Assembly: GCA_903954065.1 (NCBI GenBank)
Contig: CAJBME010000177.1
Span: forward strand, 1 to 64,000
Source of the DNA: an uncultured bacterium
GTDB taxonomy: Bacteria; Verrucomicrobiota; Verrucomicrobiia; Verrucomicrobiales; V1-33
Length of the DNA: 64,000 bases
Direction: 5' to 3'
Part shown: positions 37,385-46,364 of the stretch, piece after piece
Position numbering within the stretch: the stretch's first letter is position 1
How the letters are laid out: each line of letters begins with the position of its first letter
Program-made: the position numbers and the translations under genes
The notes under the pieces: model-generated
Told to the model about the DNA's origin: nothing
The model's input: the letters and a program-made list of their open reading frames with translations, nothing else
Databases searched by the model: none

Positions 37385-38662
37385 ATGACTCGAGTGGCCA
37401 TCATAGGATCCGGCATCGCGGGGCTGGGCTGCGCGCATTTCCTCCACGCCCGCGTGGATTTGACGATTTACGAGGCCAGTACGCGTGTCGGCGGACACAC
37501 TCACACCATCACGGTGGATGAGGATGGAAAGACGGTGCCCATCGACACCGGCTTCATGGTTTTTAATCATGAAACATATCCGAATCTGACCCGGCTTTTT
37601 CGCGAATTGGGGGTCGAGACGAAAAAGACAGATATGTCATTCAGCGTGCAGCACGCACCGACCGGCCTGGAGTTTAACGGCGGCAGCTTGAATCTGCTTT
37701 TTGGTCAGCGGCGCAACCTACTGCGACCGCGGCACTGGCGGCTACTGACGGCCATCAACCGGTTTAACACAGAAGCTGTGCCCGCGCTGACCGACCCTCG
37801 CTGGGAAGACATGACCCTGCAGGAATACGTGGAGGCGCGCGGGTATGGACAGGACATGATGGACCACTATCTGGTGCCGATGAGCAGCGCCGTCTGGAGC
37901 ACGCCCCCTGAAAAAATGGCGGATTTTCCAGCCCTGACGCTGCTGCGATTCTGGCACAATCATGGATTCCTCGGACTCAGCACCCAGCATCAATGGTGGA
38001 CGGTGCATGGCGGCTCACGCCAGTATGTTGACCGGATGATTCCGCCGTTTCGCGACCGGCTGCATACCGGCCGCGGGGCGGTCGAGGTCCGGCGGCCGGC
38101 GGGCGGCCGGGTCGAAGTGCGGGCCAGCGACGGCTCGACGGAGAGTTTTGACAAAGTCATTCTCGCCTGCCATGGCGATCAGGCGTTGCGCCTGTTGGCG
38201 GACCCGACCGCGATGGAAGCGCGCCTACTCCGCGAATTTGCCTACCAACCGAATACGGCCACCGTGCACACTGACACCAGTGTCATGCCTCGCACCCGAC
38301 GGTGCTGGGCATCATGGAATTACCGCATCCTCAACGGCGCCGACGGCTCGATCCTCCCGGAGACGCACTACTGGATGAATCGTCTACAGGACGTCTCCCG
38401 CCATCAGCAGTATTTTGTGTCGCTCAACTGCCGCGGCCGCATCGCCCCCGAGAAGGTGCTGCGCGAAATCGATTACGAACACCCGCTTTTCACGCGCGGA
38501 GCGATCCGTGCGCAGCAGGAACTCCCCCAACTCAACAGGCTGGCCCCAGACCAGACGACGTATTACGCGGGGGCGTGGTTCAAATTCGGATTTCACGAAG
38601 ATGGTTTTACGAGTGCGCTCGAGTGCGTGCGTGCACTCACGGGGGAGGAAATATGGACGTAA
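37385..38662 (+). CDS. FAD-dependent oxidoreductase (amine-oxidase/desaturase-like)
   Basis: 425 residues. N-terminal Rossmann motif 'VAIIGSGIAGLGCAHFL' binds FAD; 'STRVGGHTHTITVDEDG' is the second FAD segment; 'PIDTGFMVFNHETYPNLTRLF' (cited in part) is highly conserved among proteins of this cluster type. Relatives are encoded beside DUF1365 and Cfa-like genes in many Proteobacteria, and some take part in making unusual fatty acids such as furan or cyclic forms. First gene of the operon; its 3' end overlaps the DUF1365 gene by ten bases. Confidence 0.88.
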   Translation: MTRVAIIGSGIAGLGCAHFLHARVDLTIYEASTRVGGHTHTITVDEDGKTVPIDTGFMVFNHETYPNLTRLFRELGVETKKTDMSFSVQHAPTGLEFNGGSLNLLFGQRRNLLRPRHWRLLTAINRFNTEAVPALTDPRWEDMTLQEYVEARGYGQDMMDHYLVPMSSAVWSTPPEKMADFPALTLLRFWHNHGFLGLSTQHQWWTVHGGSRQYVDRMIPPFRDRLHTGRGAVEVRRPAGGRVEVRASDGSTESFDKVILACHGDQALRLLADPTAMEARLLREFAYQPNTATVHTDTSVMPRTRRCWASWNYRILNGADGSILPETHYWMNRLQDVSRHQQYFVSLNCRGRIAPEKVLREIDYEHPLFTRGAIRAQQELPQLNRLAPDQTTYYAGAWFKFGFHEDGFTSALECVRALTGEEIWT

Positions 38663-39549
38663 CCGAACCGGCCACCGCCTTCGTGAAGCCGTCTGGCGTT
38701 GACGGCAGAGGCGGCGTGCCCCCGGCGGGCGCCCTCCGTTCCGCACTCTATGAATGTGTGGTGAGCCATCACCGACTGAAACCAAAACCTCACTCGTTCA
38801 GCCATCATATTTTCATGCTGGCGCTTGATCTTGATGAAATCGACAAGGTGGCGTCCAGCGTTTGGGGGTTTTCGCACAACCGTCGCAACGCCTATGAATT
38901 TCGGGATCGTGACCACCTGACGTTGCCGGACCATGAATCGGCATCGGTAAAGGAAAACCTACTCGCTTGGATAGCGGAGCAGGAAACCGGGGCGGTGCTG
39001 AATCTGGCGGCGGTGCGGGTCACCCTGCTCACGCTGCCGCGCGTCTTCGGCCACATCTTTAATCCCGTCTCGTTTTATTTTGTGCATGACCGCGATACGG
39101 ACACTCCGCTGTGCGCCGTGGTCCAAGTCGGGAACACCTTTGGCGAAATGAAGCCGTACTTGCTGCGGGCGCCGGAAGCAGATGGATCATTCCGCCGCAC
39201 GACCCCAAAACATTTTTATGTCTCGCCCTTTTCCGGGCTCGAGCTGTCATTTGCGTTCAATCTCAAGGTACCGTCCGCCGACCTTGAAATCCACATTGAC
39301 GACCACGACGAGGGACAACCGGTCCTGCTCAGCAAGCTGACGGGGCGGCGTCGGGAATTGTCCACCGCGCGCCTGTGGGGAGCCACTCTCAAGTGCCCGC
39401 TGGTCACGCTCAAAGTCATCACCCTAATTCACTGGCATGCCTTGTTGCTCTGGCTCAAGCGTCTGCCTTGGCACGCCAAAGCCGCACAACCGGCGCTGCA
39501 ACGGGATGTATTCAATCCCCATGTCTCCCTGTCTGGAAAGAAACCATGA
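38653..39549 (+). CDS. DUF1365 family protein
   Basis: 298 residues starting at ATG 38653, which has a good GGGAGGAA upstream at 38643-38650. The motifs 'ALYECVVSHHRLKPKPHSF', 'RVFGHIFNPVSFYF', 'VGNTFGE' and 'KHFYVSPF' define DUF1365. The family is of unknown mechanism and nearly always accompanies an FAD oxidoreductase and a Cfa-like methyltransferase. Ten-base overlap with the preceding gene and an ATGA overlap with the next. Confidence 0.9.
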   Translation: MDVTEPATAFVKPSGVDGRGGVPPAGALRSALYECVVSHHRLKPKPHSFSHHIFMLALDLDEIDKVASSVWGFSHNRRNAYEFRDRDHLTLPDHESASVKENLLAWIAEQETGAVLNLAAVRVTLLTLPRVFGHIFNPVSFYFVHDRDTDTPLCAVVQVGNTFGEMKPYLLRAPEADGSFRRTTPKHFYVSPFSGLELSFAFNLKVPSADLEIHIDDHDEGQPVLLSKLTGRRRELSTARLWGATLKCPLVTLKVITLIHWHALLLWLKRLPWHAKAAQPALQRDVFNPHVSLSGKKP

Positions 39550-40838
39550 ATGAATCGACCGCCACCGTGACCACTGCCGCCGCCATGACCGGCGATGCAG
39601 CGGGATTTCACCAGCGCCACGCCCTGCGCGCCCTGAGCCGCATGACAGCCGGGTGCCTCCGCTTGGAAATGCCCGACGGCACGCCCCGCCTCATCGGCAC
39701 TCCAGGCAGCGAAGTGAGCGCCACCATCCGCGTCCGCCATCCGGCATTTTTTCAAAAAATCGTCCTCTTCGGGGACGTCGGGTTCGGCGAAAGTTATGTC
39801 GATGGCGACTGGGATACGGACAGCATCGAACGCGTCATCGCTTGGGCGATCCACAACTTGGAAAATACCGCCGCGCTCAGCGGCTCGAAAATTCGTTCGC
39901 TCTCACTGAACATGCTGCGCAGCTGGAACCGGGCCCAGCACCTACTGCGGCCAAACAGCAAATCCACCGCACGGCGGAATATCGCGGAACATTACGATCT
40001 CGGAAACGAATTCTACGCGTTGTGGCTGGACCCGACGATGACGTATTCGAGCGCACTCTTCGCCTCACCTCAGCATTCCCTGCAGGACGCGCAGGAGGCC
40101 AAGTACGAGGCGCTCTGTCAGGAACTGAAGCTTCATCCCGGCGATCATCTGCTGGAAATCGGGACCGGCTGGGGAGGATTTGCTTGTCATGCTGCTCGGC
40201 ACCACGGATGCCGGGTCACCACGGTCACCATCTCGCAGCGGCAATTTGATTTTGCCCGTGACCGCATTGCCCGCGAAGGGCTGGCTGACCGCATTGACCT
40301 GCGCCTGCAAGACTACCGTGATATCGACGGCACGTATGACAAAATCGCTTCTATCGAGATGATGGAAGCGCTCGGCGACCGGTATCTCGAGACGTTTTTC
40401 GCCAAGATCCACGAAGTTCTGGCCCCGCATGGACTCGTGGCGCTGCAGTACATCACCGTCCCGGACGCCCGCCATGCCCAGATGAAGCGCGGGGTCGACT
40501 GGATCCAAAAGCACATTTTCCCGGGCTCGCTGTTGCTCAGTCTGGGGCGGGTCAATCAGGCGCTGCATCAGACGGGTGATTTGTTTTTGCATCGGTTGAG
40601 CGACCTTGGGCTCGACTATGCGCGCACGCTTCGCGAGTGGCATACGACGTTTAACGCCAAGATGGAAGACGTCAGGGCGCTGGGATTTGACGACCGTTTT
40701 ATTCGGAAGTGGAACTATTACCTTCAGTATTGCGAAGCGGCCTTTGCCATGCGCAACATCAGTGTGGTTCACGCCACCTACACCCGCCCCAACAACCCGT
40801 TATTGCGGGCCCGGGCCTGCCCGCCACCTGCGCCATGA
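39546..40838 (+). CDS. Cfa-like SAM methyltransferase with altered bicarbonate site
   Basis: 430 residues. N-terminal helical lipid-binding part (about 1-130), then a SAM Rossmann fold with 'HYDLGNEFYALWLDP' and 'LEIGTGWGGFACHAA'. It resembles cyclopropane-fatty-acyl-phospholipid synthase, which methylenates unsaturated acyl chains in the membrane. In E. coli Cfa, bicarbonate is bound by Cys139, Glu239 and His266; here the aligned residues are Ser169 ('TYSSALF'), Glu274 ('EMMEALG') and Gln301 ('LVALQYITV'). The E-to-H spacing of 27 is kept, which supports the alignment. Loss of Cys and His suggests simple methylation or another outcome. ATGA overlaps on both sides. Confidence 0.88.
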   Translation: MNESTATVTTAAAMTGDAAGFHQRHALRALSRMTAGCLRLEMPDGTPRLIGTPGSEVSATIRVRHPAFFQKIVLFGDVGFGESYVDGDWDTDSIERVIAWAIHNLENTAALSGSKIRSLSLNMLRSWNRAQHLLRPNSKSTARRNIAEHYDLGNEFYALWLDPTMTYSSALFASPQHSLQDAQEAKYEALCQELKLHPGDHLLEIGTGWGGFACHAARHHGCRVTTVTISQRQFDFARDRIAREGLADRIDLRLQDYRDIDGTYDKIASIEMMEALGDRYLETFFAKIHEVLAPHGLVALQYITVPDARHAQMKRGVDWIQKHIFPGSLLLSLGRVNQALHQTGDLFLHRLSDLGLDYARTLREWHTTFNAKMEDVRALGFDDRFIRKWNYYLQYCEAAFAMRNISVVHATYTRPNNPLLRARACPPPAP

Positions 40839-41167
40839 TCCAGATCCTGCGTTTCATTTTCATTGGGTTTCTCGCGGCCATTCTAGGCACCACCATCTGG
40901 GCTGGGTCCGTCGTCGCCCTGTGGGATACCCCCCGAGAAGTAGCCACTCACCCGTGGTTCATCGCCACCCTCGTCGATACATATCTGGCATTTTTCACGT
41001 TCTGGCTGTGGGTAGCGTACAAGGAAACCGGGTGGATCTCGCGACTGGCGTGGCTGGTCGCCATCCTATTTCTCGGCAATATTGCCATGGCCATCTACGT
41101 GCTCATCAAGTTATTCCGACTGCCGGCGGACGCCCCGCTAGAAAAGCTGCTGTTGCGCCAATCATGA
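40835..41167 (+). CDS. DUF1475 family small membrane protein
   Basis: 110 residues from ATG 40835, overlapping the previous stop by four bases. Three hydrophobic helices with the 'TPREVATHPWFIATLVDTYLAFFTFW' segment (quoted in part) typical of DUF1475. Function unknown. Its place between two lipid-modification genes suggests a membrane-located accessory role. Confidence 0.82.
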   Translation: MIQILRFIFIGFLAAILGTTIWAGSVVALWDTPREVATHPWFIATLVDTYLAFFTFWLWVAYKETGWISRLAWLVAILFLGNIAMAIYVLIKLFRLPADAPLEKLLLRQS

Positions 41168-41742
41168 AGGCCTCACCCTCCACAGCGGTAGAGGCCGCGG
41201 CCAAGATGAGCGCCTGGGAGGACGAGCTGGCCTGCCCCGCGACCGCCCGCGACTCGCTGCGAAAACGGTGTGCCCGCGTCTGGAACCGCCGGGTGGCGGC
41301 GCCGGTCATGGCCCAGCTGCAACAGGGAGTGACTCCGGAAAAACTCGCGCTCACGGCGGCCCTTGGCTTAGTTCTCGGCTGTTGCCCGATCCTTGGCAGC
41401 GCCACTGTCCTTTGCGGACTGGCCGCGGTCGTTTTGCGCCTCAATCAACCCGTCATCCAGCTCGTCAACTACGCCGCCGGGCCGCTGCAACTGGCGTTGC
41501 TCATCCCACACTACCGGGCCGGCGAATGGTTGTTTCAGACATCGCCAGTACCACTTTCGATCCCTCTACTATTCGAGAGGTTTTCTGCAGATACGGCGTC
41601 ATTTTTTCGTGATTACGGACTGCTGGCGCTGCAGGGAGTGGCGGTCTGGAGCCTGCTCGCGGCGGTCGCGGCCCCGGTTGTTTATTTTCTGGTGCGCCCC
41701 CCGTTGCGCGTCCTCGCGCGGGGATTGGCGCGTTTACCCTAA
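41164..41742 (+). CDS. DUF2062 membrane protein
   Basis: 192 residues from ATG 41164. A basic N-terminus is followed by 'GVTPEKLALTAALGLVLGCCPILG' (shown in part), the DUF2062 signature of a membrane domain often fused to or beside glycosyltransferases and lipid enzymes. Three to four hydrophobic helices. ATGA overlap upstream and a one-base overlap (TAATG) downstream. No catalytic residues are obvious. Confidence 0.8.
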   Translation: MKASPSTAVEAAAKMSAWEDELACPATARDSLRKRCARVWNRRVAAPVMAQLQQGVTPEKLALTAALGLVLGCCPILGSATVLCGLAAVVLRLNQPVIQLVNYAAGPLQLALLIPHYRAGEWLFQTSPVPLSIPLLFERFSADTASFFRDYGLLALQGVAVWSLLAAVAAPVVYFLVRPPLRVLARGLARLP

Positions 41743-42530
41743 TGTCGTCCATGCTCACCCTGCTTGCTACTGGCACCGCCATTTCGTGCCTCTTATTTTT
41801 CATCGTGTGGACGGTGTGCGTCCGGGTGAAAAACTATGGTTTTCTAGATGTGGCGTGGAGTTATGCGGTGGCGGTACTCGCTCCGCTGTATGCGGTGGCG
41901 GGACCGGGCGCACCACTTCGCACCTGGCTAGTCGCGGCCGTGGGCATGGCTTGGAGCCTGCGGCTGGGCACGTATTTGTTGCGCCGCGTGCTCAGCCATC
42001 ACCCACAGGAAGACCCGCGCTACGAAACCCTGAGAACCCGCTGGCCCGGTCCCTGGATGTTTCTTGCCTTCTTCCAACTGCAGGCCGTCATCGCCGTGAT
42101 TTTTTCGATCCCTTTCCTCCTGGTCGCCTTCAAGACAGACCCAAAGCTTGACTGGGTGGAAATCATCGGACTGGCGGTAGCCGTGCTCTCATTGGCGGGC
42201 GAATCCGTGGCGGACGCGCAGATGAAACGCTTTAAGGCCGATCCTGCCAACCGTGGCGGCGTCTGCGCGACCGGGCTATGGCGCTATTCCCGGCATCCGA
42301 ATTATTTTTTCGAAAGCATGGTCTGGTGGGGGTTTTTTCTGGTGGCCCTTGGTTCGCCCATGGGATGGATGACGGTGGCATGTCCGCTGCTCATGCTGTA
42401 TTTCCTTCTGAAAGTCACGGGAGTTGAGCTGACTGAAGCCCACTCACTCCGGACCAGAGGCGACGCCTACCGCCGCTACCAGCGCTCCACCAGCGCCTTC
42501 GTCCCATGGTTTCCCAAGAATTCCGCATGA
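41742..42530 (+). CDS. DUF1295 steroid-reductase/ICMT-like membrane protein
   Basis: 262 residues, polytopic. The C-terminal third has the 5-alpha-reductase/isoprenylcysteine methyltransferase-like signature 'GLWRYSRHPNYFFESMVWWG' (nucleotide-binding region), with 'DAYRRYQRSTSAFVPWFP' at the end. DUF1295 proteins are predicted NADPH-dependent reductases of lipid-like substrates. In this operon it could reduce a modified acyl chain. Coupled by overlaps to both neighbours. Confidence 0.87.
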   Translation: MSSMLTLLATGTAISCLLFFIVWTVCVRVKNYGFLDVAWSYAVAVLAPLYAVAGPGAPLRTWLVAAVGMAWSLRLGTYLLRRVLSHHPQEDPRYETLRTRWPGPWMFLAFFQLQAVIAVIFSIPFLLVAFKTDPKLDWVEIIGLAVAVLSLAGESVADAQMKRFKADPANRGGVCATGLWRYSRHPNYFFESMVWWGFFLVALGSPMGWMTVACPLLMLYFLLKVTGVELTEAHSLRTRGDAYRRYQRSTSAFVPWFPKNSA

Positions 42531-43558
42531 TCAATCCAGACCATCTTCTCGAAACCAACCTCGTGCCCGACGCGCTGATCCGGGCGGGCATCCGCAGACT
42601 GCTGGCCAGTACCCTGCGCGAGAAATCACACCCCGGCGTGGAAGCCCAACGAGCCGCACTGCTCCAGTACGTCGCCGACTTGAAAAAACGCGGCATCGCC
42701 GAACAAACGCAGGCCGCCAATGAACAACACTACGAGGTGCCCACCCGCTTCTACCAGCTGTGCCTCGGCCGCCGCCTGAAATACTCCAGCGGTCTGTGGG
42801 ACGACAGCGTGACCACCCTCGATGAAGCCGAAGAACGCATGCTCGCCCTCACCTGCGAACGAGCCGGCCTCGCCAACGGTCAGCAAATTCTCGAACTCGG
42901 CTGCGGCTGGGGATCACTCTCGCTTTGGATGGCCGAACACTTTCCCGGCGCCCGCATCACCGCCGTCTCCAACTCGCGCACCCAGAAGCAACACATCGAC
43001 GCCATGGCCGCCGCCCGCGGATTGACCAATCTCGAAATCATCACCCAGGACATGAATGTGTTCACGATCGACCGCCAATTCGATCGGGTCGTCAGCGTGG
43101 AAATGTTCGAGCACATGAAAAACTACCAGCTGTTGCTGCGCAAGGTGGCCGGCTGGCTGGTCCCAGGAGGTCGGCTTTTTGTGCATATTTTCACCCACCG
43201 GGAACTGGCATACCACTATGAAGATAAAGGGCCGGACGATTGGATGACGCGGTACTTTTTCGCGGGTGGACAAATGCCCAGCGACGACCTTCTACTGTAT
43301 TTCCAGGATGACCTGCGCATTGAAAACCACTGGTGCGTCAGCGGCACGCATTACCAGCGAACCGCGGAAGCATGGCTGGAAAACATGGACGCGAACAAAG
43401 CGGAAATCTGGCCGCTTTTCGAAAAAACATACGGCCCAGATCAAGCCCGCAAGTGGTGGGTGTACTGGAGAGTTTTCTACATGGCGTGCGCAGAATTGTG
43501 GGGGTACGATAAAGGCAATCAATGGCATGTTTCACATTATCGTTTTCAAAAACCCTGA
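42527..43558 (+). CDS. Second Cfa/CNMT-like SAM methyltransferase
   Basis: 343 residues from ATG 42527 (ATGA overlap). SAM fold with 'LELGCGWGSLSLWMAEHFPG' and 'SVEMFEHMKNYQ'; 'YFFAGGQMPSDDLLLYFQ' and 'AWLENMDANK' are characteristic of the branch that includes plant coclaurine N-methyltransferase and bacterial relatives. Residues corresponding to the Cfa bicarbonate site read Ser ('KYSSGLW') and His ('LFVHIFTH'), so this enzyme differs from the first Cfa-like protein of the operon. N-terminal 60 residues form a helical cap. Substrate unknown. Confidence 0.88.
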   Translation: MINPDHLLETNLVPDALIRAGIRRLLASTLREKSHPGVEAQRAALLQYVADLKKRGIAEQTQAANEQHYEVPTRFYQLCLGRRLKYSSGLWDDSVTTLDEAEERMLALTCERAGLANGQQILELGCGWGSLSLWMAEHFPGARITAVSNSRTQKQHIDAMAAARGLTNLEIITQDMNVFTIDRQFDRVVSVEMFEHMKNYQLLLRKVAGWLVPGGRLFVHIFTHRELAYHYEDKGPDDWMTRYFFAGGQMPSDDLLLYFQDDLRIENHWCVSGTHYQRTAEAWLENMDANKAEIWPLFEKTYGPDQARKWWVYWRVFYMACAELWGYDKGNQWHVSHYRFQKP

Positions 43559-44418
43559 TGTCAGGCCTCCGTATTCCGGGACTGGGCGTGGTCCTTTCCA
43601 GTTTGATCATGCTGACCGGATGCAGCTCCCTCGTCCGTCAAGGACGTGACGCTGTCGGGCTGGGCCCGAAAAACGAGGTCGTGCAGCGAAACCTCACCTA
43701 CGTGCAGCGACCCGAGGGCGACCTGAAACTCGATTTGTACGTACCGAAATCATCGCAGGCCATGCCAGTGGTGGTTTGGTTTCACGGCGGCCTCTGGAGA
43801 TATGGCACCAAGGAGTTTAATTTTCATTTACGTGACCTGACCCAACAAGGATTCGCGGTGGCCACGGTCCAATATCGGAAGATTGGAGAGGCTCCATGGC
43901 CTGCGGCGCTGAACGATGCGGAGGCGGGATTTTCGTGGCTGAAGGAAAATGCCCGGCAATACGGACTCGATCCGGACCGCATGTTTCTCGCGGGCGAGTC
44001 AGCTGGCGGGCATGTAGCGGCGCTGCTTGCGAGCGAATTGGGCCGCAGCCGGGTCCGCGCGCTGTGCTTGCTTTATGCCCCGACGGACATGGATGCTTTG
44101 TGGGCCAAGTACAAAGATTTTAGCCCGTCCAACCAGCTCTTTATCGAATTCTTTGGCACCGACCAAGCTCGCGCCGGAGACGTCATTCATCAGGCTAGCC
44201 CGCTCCGGCGCGTCACCCGCCGCATGCCGCCCACTCTGATGTACCATGGCGAACACGACTGGATGGTCCCGCTGTCTCAAAGTCAGGCCCTCGCCACCCG
44301 GCTCGAACAACTCGGGGTCGAGACGAAGCTGGTCGTCGTCAACGGCCAGAATCATGCTTTCCCATTGACGACCGCCCAGATGGCCGGCGTAGCGACCTTC
44401 TTCCGCGCCCATTTGTAA
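43558..44418 (+). CDS. Alpha/beta-hydrolase lipoprotein (esterase-like)
   Basis: 286 residues from ATG 43558, one base overlapping the preceding stop (TGATG). Lipoprotein signal with lipobox 'MLTGCSSL'. Alpha/beta-hydrolase fold of the BD-FAE/carboxylesterase kind: oxyanion motif 'WFHGGLWRYG', nucleophile Ser in 'GESAGGHVA', acid in 'HGEHDWMVP' and His in 'NGQNHAFPL'. An in-frame ATG 36 bases upstream is less likely. It could release or remodel acyl groups made by the operon. Exported and anchored. Confidence 0.85.
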   Translation: MSGLRIPGLGVVLSSLIMLTGCSSLVRQGRDAVGLGPKNEVVQRNLTYVQRPEGDLKLDLYVPKSSQAMPVVVWFHGGLWRYGTKEFNFHLRDLTQQGFAVATVQYRKIGEAPWPAALNDAEAGFSWLKENARQYGLDPDRMFLAGESAGGHVAALLASELGRSRVRALCLLYAPTDMDALWAKYKDFSPSNQLFIEFFGTDQARAGDVIHQASPLRRVTRRMPPTLMYHGEHDWMVPLSQSQALATRLEQLGVETKLVVVNGQNHAFPLTTAQMAGVATFFRAHL

Positions 44419-44435
44419 CAAATTTTCCGCCCTTC

Positions 44436-45191
44436 ATGCGCCAGAGTGTTTTTATCTTAGCGGTGTTCATCGCCCTTGGCCTCCCCTGCCGAGCGTGGGC
44501 TGATCTGAGCCTGTTATTGCGTCAGGGCGATAGGCTGGATGAGCAGCGCCGCACGGCCGAAGCCTTGGCTGTCTACCGTCAGGCGGAGCAACTCAATCCA
44601 AACCAATCGGACATCCTTCACCGCATTTCCAAACAACTCGGAGAATCCATCCAGGACACCGCGGATACAGCCCGGAAAAAAGCGCTGGCCGAACAGGCGT
44701 TTCAATACGCCCAGCGAGCCGTCACCGCCGACCCGGAAAGTTCCAACGCCCACATCTCGCTGGCCATCTGCTATGGACTACTCACTCCTTATCAAGGGAG
44801 TAAAGAGAAAATCGAAACCTCCAAACGAATCAAAACCCATGCGGACCGCGCCATCGCCCTCGATGCCACCAATGAAATCGCTCATTATGTGATGGGGGCG
44901 TGGCATCACGGGCTGGCCAGCTTGAATCCGATACTCGCCGGGGTAGCCCGCGTCATCTACGGGGCGCTGCCGCCAGCCTCCAACCTTGAAGCCATCGCTT
45001 CATTCCAGCGGGCCTTGGCCTTAAACCCGCATCGCGCCGCGACTTGGCTCGGACTCGGTCATGCCCTGGCCGAAGAAGGGAAAAAAGACCAAGCCCAACA
45101 AGCACTGGAAAAAGCCATCGCCCTGCCCGTCCGGTACAAAGACGACCCCGAAACAAAGGCCAAAGCCCGTCTCGCTCTGGCCGACCTTTGA
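44436..45191 (+). CDS. Exported TPR protein, RMDN-like
   Basis: 251 residues with a signal peptide of about 22 residues ('PCRAWA'). TPR helices: 'LDEQRRTAEALAVYRQAEQL', 'AQRAVTADPESSNAHISLAICYG' (in part), 'ADRAIALDATNEIAHYVMGAWHHG' (in part), 'LGLGHALAEEGKKDQAQQALEK'. The sequence resembles the regulator-of-microtubule-dynamics (RMDN) group of bacterial and eukaryotic TPR proteins. It sits 17 bases after the esterase and probably ends the operon. Role unknown; binding of a partner is expected. Confidence 0.78.
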   Translation: MRQSVFILAVFIALGLPCRAWADLSLLLRQGDRLDEQRRTAEALAVYRQAEQLNPNQSDILHRISKQLGESIQDTADTARKKALAEQAFQYAQRAVTADPESSNAHISLAICYGLLTPYQGSKEKIETSKRIKTHADRAIALDATNEIAHYVMGAWHHGLASLNPILAGVARVIYGALPPASNLEAIASFQRALALNPHRAATWLGLGHALAEEGKKDQAQQALEKAIALPVRYKDDPETKAKARLALADL

Positions 45192-45247
45192 CAAAAACCA
45201 TAGTCTCTGCTATGTAGCAGAATGCCGCAAGTGAGCCAGCCAAAGAG

Positions 45248-46270
45248 ATGATTACTTTCCACCCCCTCCGCTCTGCATCCACCTGGTTCGCGCTGTGCCT
45301 GCTGGCCGCGGGTTTTTTCGCCCCCGCATCCCGGGGCGAGGAACCGTCGCTGCGGGAGCCTGATCTGGCCATTGGACTTGACGTGACCGAGGTGCGCACG
45401 GGCCACCTTGAGGTCAATGCTCGCGCCGAAAGGCAATCGCTGGCGGCTCCAGTGGCCGTCACTATTCAGAATCGCAGCAGCAAAACGATCACGACCTCCG
45501 CCGAGATTACCGGCCGGGACCGGGCCAGCGCCACCGCCGAACTGGTCAAAACCGAGGACTCGCCCAACGGCCAGATTCTCCACCTCCAAGTGCTAGGACA
45601 CAGCCCGACATTCGACGACAGCGAGGTGCTCCTGACCATCACCTTGAAGGAGGGCGACACCGTCAGAGCCACCAAGTCGCTACCAGTCAAAGTATGCGTA
45701 CCAACCCTGCTCAAACTACAGGGAGAAGTGCTTTATGAGGGCCCAGCCCAGCCAGGACTGGTCAATCGCGCCCTCAATATGCGAACGGTGCCCAAAGCCG
45801 CCGTCTCTCACCCCGAGGCTCGTCTTGCCTCCATGTGCCTCCACGACATCACCCTCACCGTGCTCGATCAATACGGAGACCCGCTGCCCGCCATCTATGA
45901 CAAAGCCCCGGTCTGGGCCGCCCTCGGGAAAAGCGACTACGAAACAACCAATCGCACGCTGCGGGAAAACTCCACATTTCTCGACAGCATCGGGTTCTGG
46001 CAGTTCGTCGGCGGCGTCAGCAACATGACCATCGACCCCGACCGGGCCGAGGTTCAAAAATTCCTCAGCTCCCCTCCCCCGCCGTGCACCGACAAGCAGT
46101 ACGCTGCCTACGAGCCATTGATCGTTCAATATCAAGTCGGTGGATACCCGGTAGGATCCTACCAGCGTCAGGTCACCCTCAAGGATAGCGGTGACGATCA
46201 CCAGCCCATCATGAAAATCATCTTCCATCCGGTCAGCGAGCCGACTGAACCAGGTCCCCTTCCTCGATAG
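45248..46270 (+). CDS. Unknown exported protein
   Basis: 340 residues. Signal peptide about 1-29 (ends 'ASRG'). Mature part is predicted beta-rich in the first half (an Ig-like or fibronectin-like 'VAVTIQNRSSKTITTSAEI') and mixed in the second. Three cysteines are spread in the mature chain (in 'VKVCVPT', 'ASMCLHD' and 'PPPCTDK'). No family recognised. ATG at 45248 lies 56 bases after the TPR gene with an AAAGAG upstream. It could be cotranscribed with the DsbD gene 94 bases on, which would fit a protein with disulfides. Confidence 0.65.
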   Translation: MITFHPLRSASTWFALCLLAAGFFAPASRGEEPSLREPDLAIGLDVTEVRTGHLEVNARAERQSLAAPVAVTIQNRSSKTITTSAEITGRDRASATAELVKTEDSPNGQILHLQVLGHSPTFDDSEVLLTITLKEGDTVRATKSLPVKVCVPTLLKLQGEVLYEGPAQPGLVNRALNMRTVPKAAVSHPEARLASMCLHDITLTVLDQYGDPLPAIYDKAPVWAALGKSDYETTNRTLRENSTFLDSIGFWQFVGGVSNMTIDPDRAEVQKFLSSPPPPCTDKQYAAYEPLIVQYQVGGYPVGSYQRQVTLKDSGDDHQPIMKIIFHPVSEPTEPGPLPR

Positions 46271-46364
46271 ATTTTTTCCCGCCCGCTGGTTTTTGTCATC
46301 ATCCCGTTTTCCAACACCGCGCCGACACGCACCGCACGGATTCATTTCAGCACTTCCTCGATTC

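Noticed and set aside
42527..43558. Calling the second methyltransferase a true cyclopropane synthase
   Set aside because: Sequence falls with the coclaurine N-methyltransferase-like branch, and the bicarbonate Cys position is Ser.
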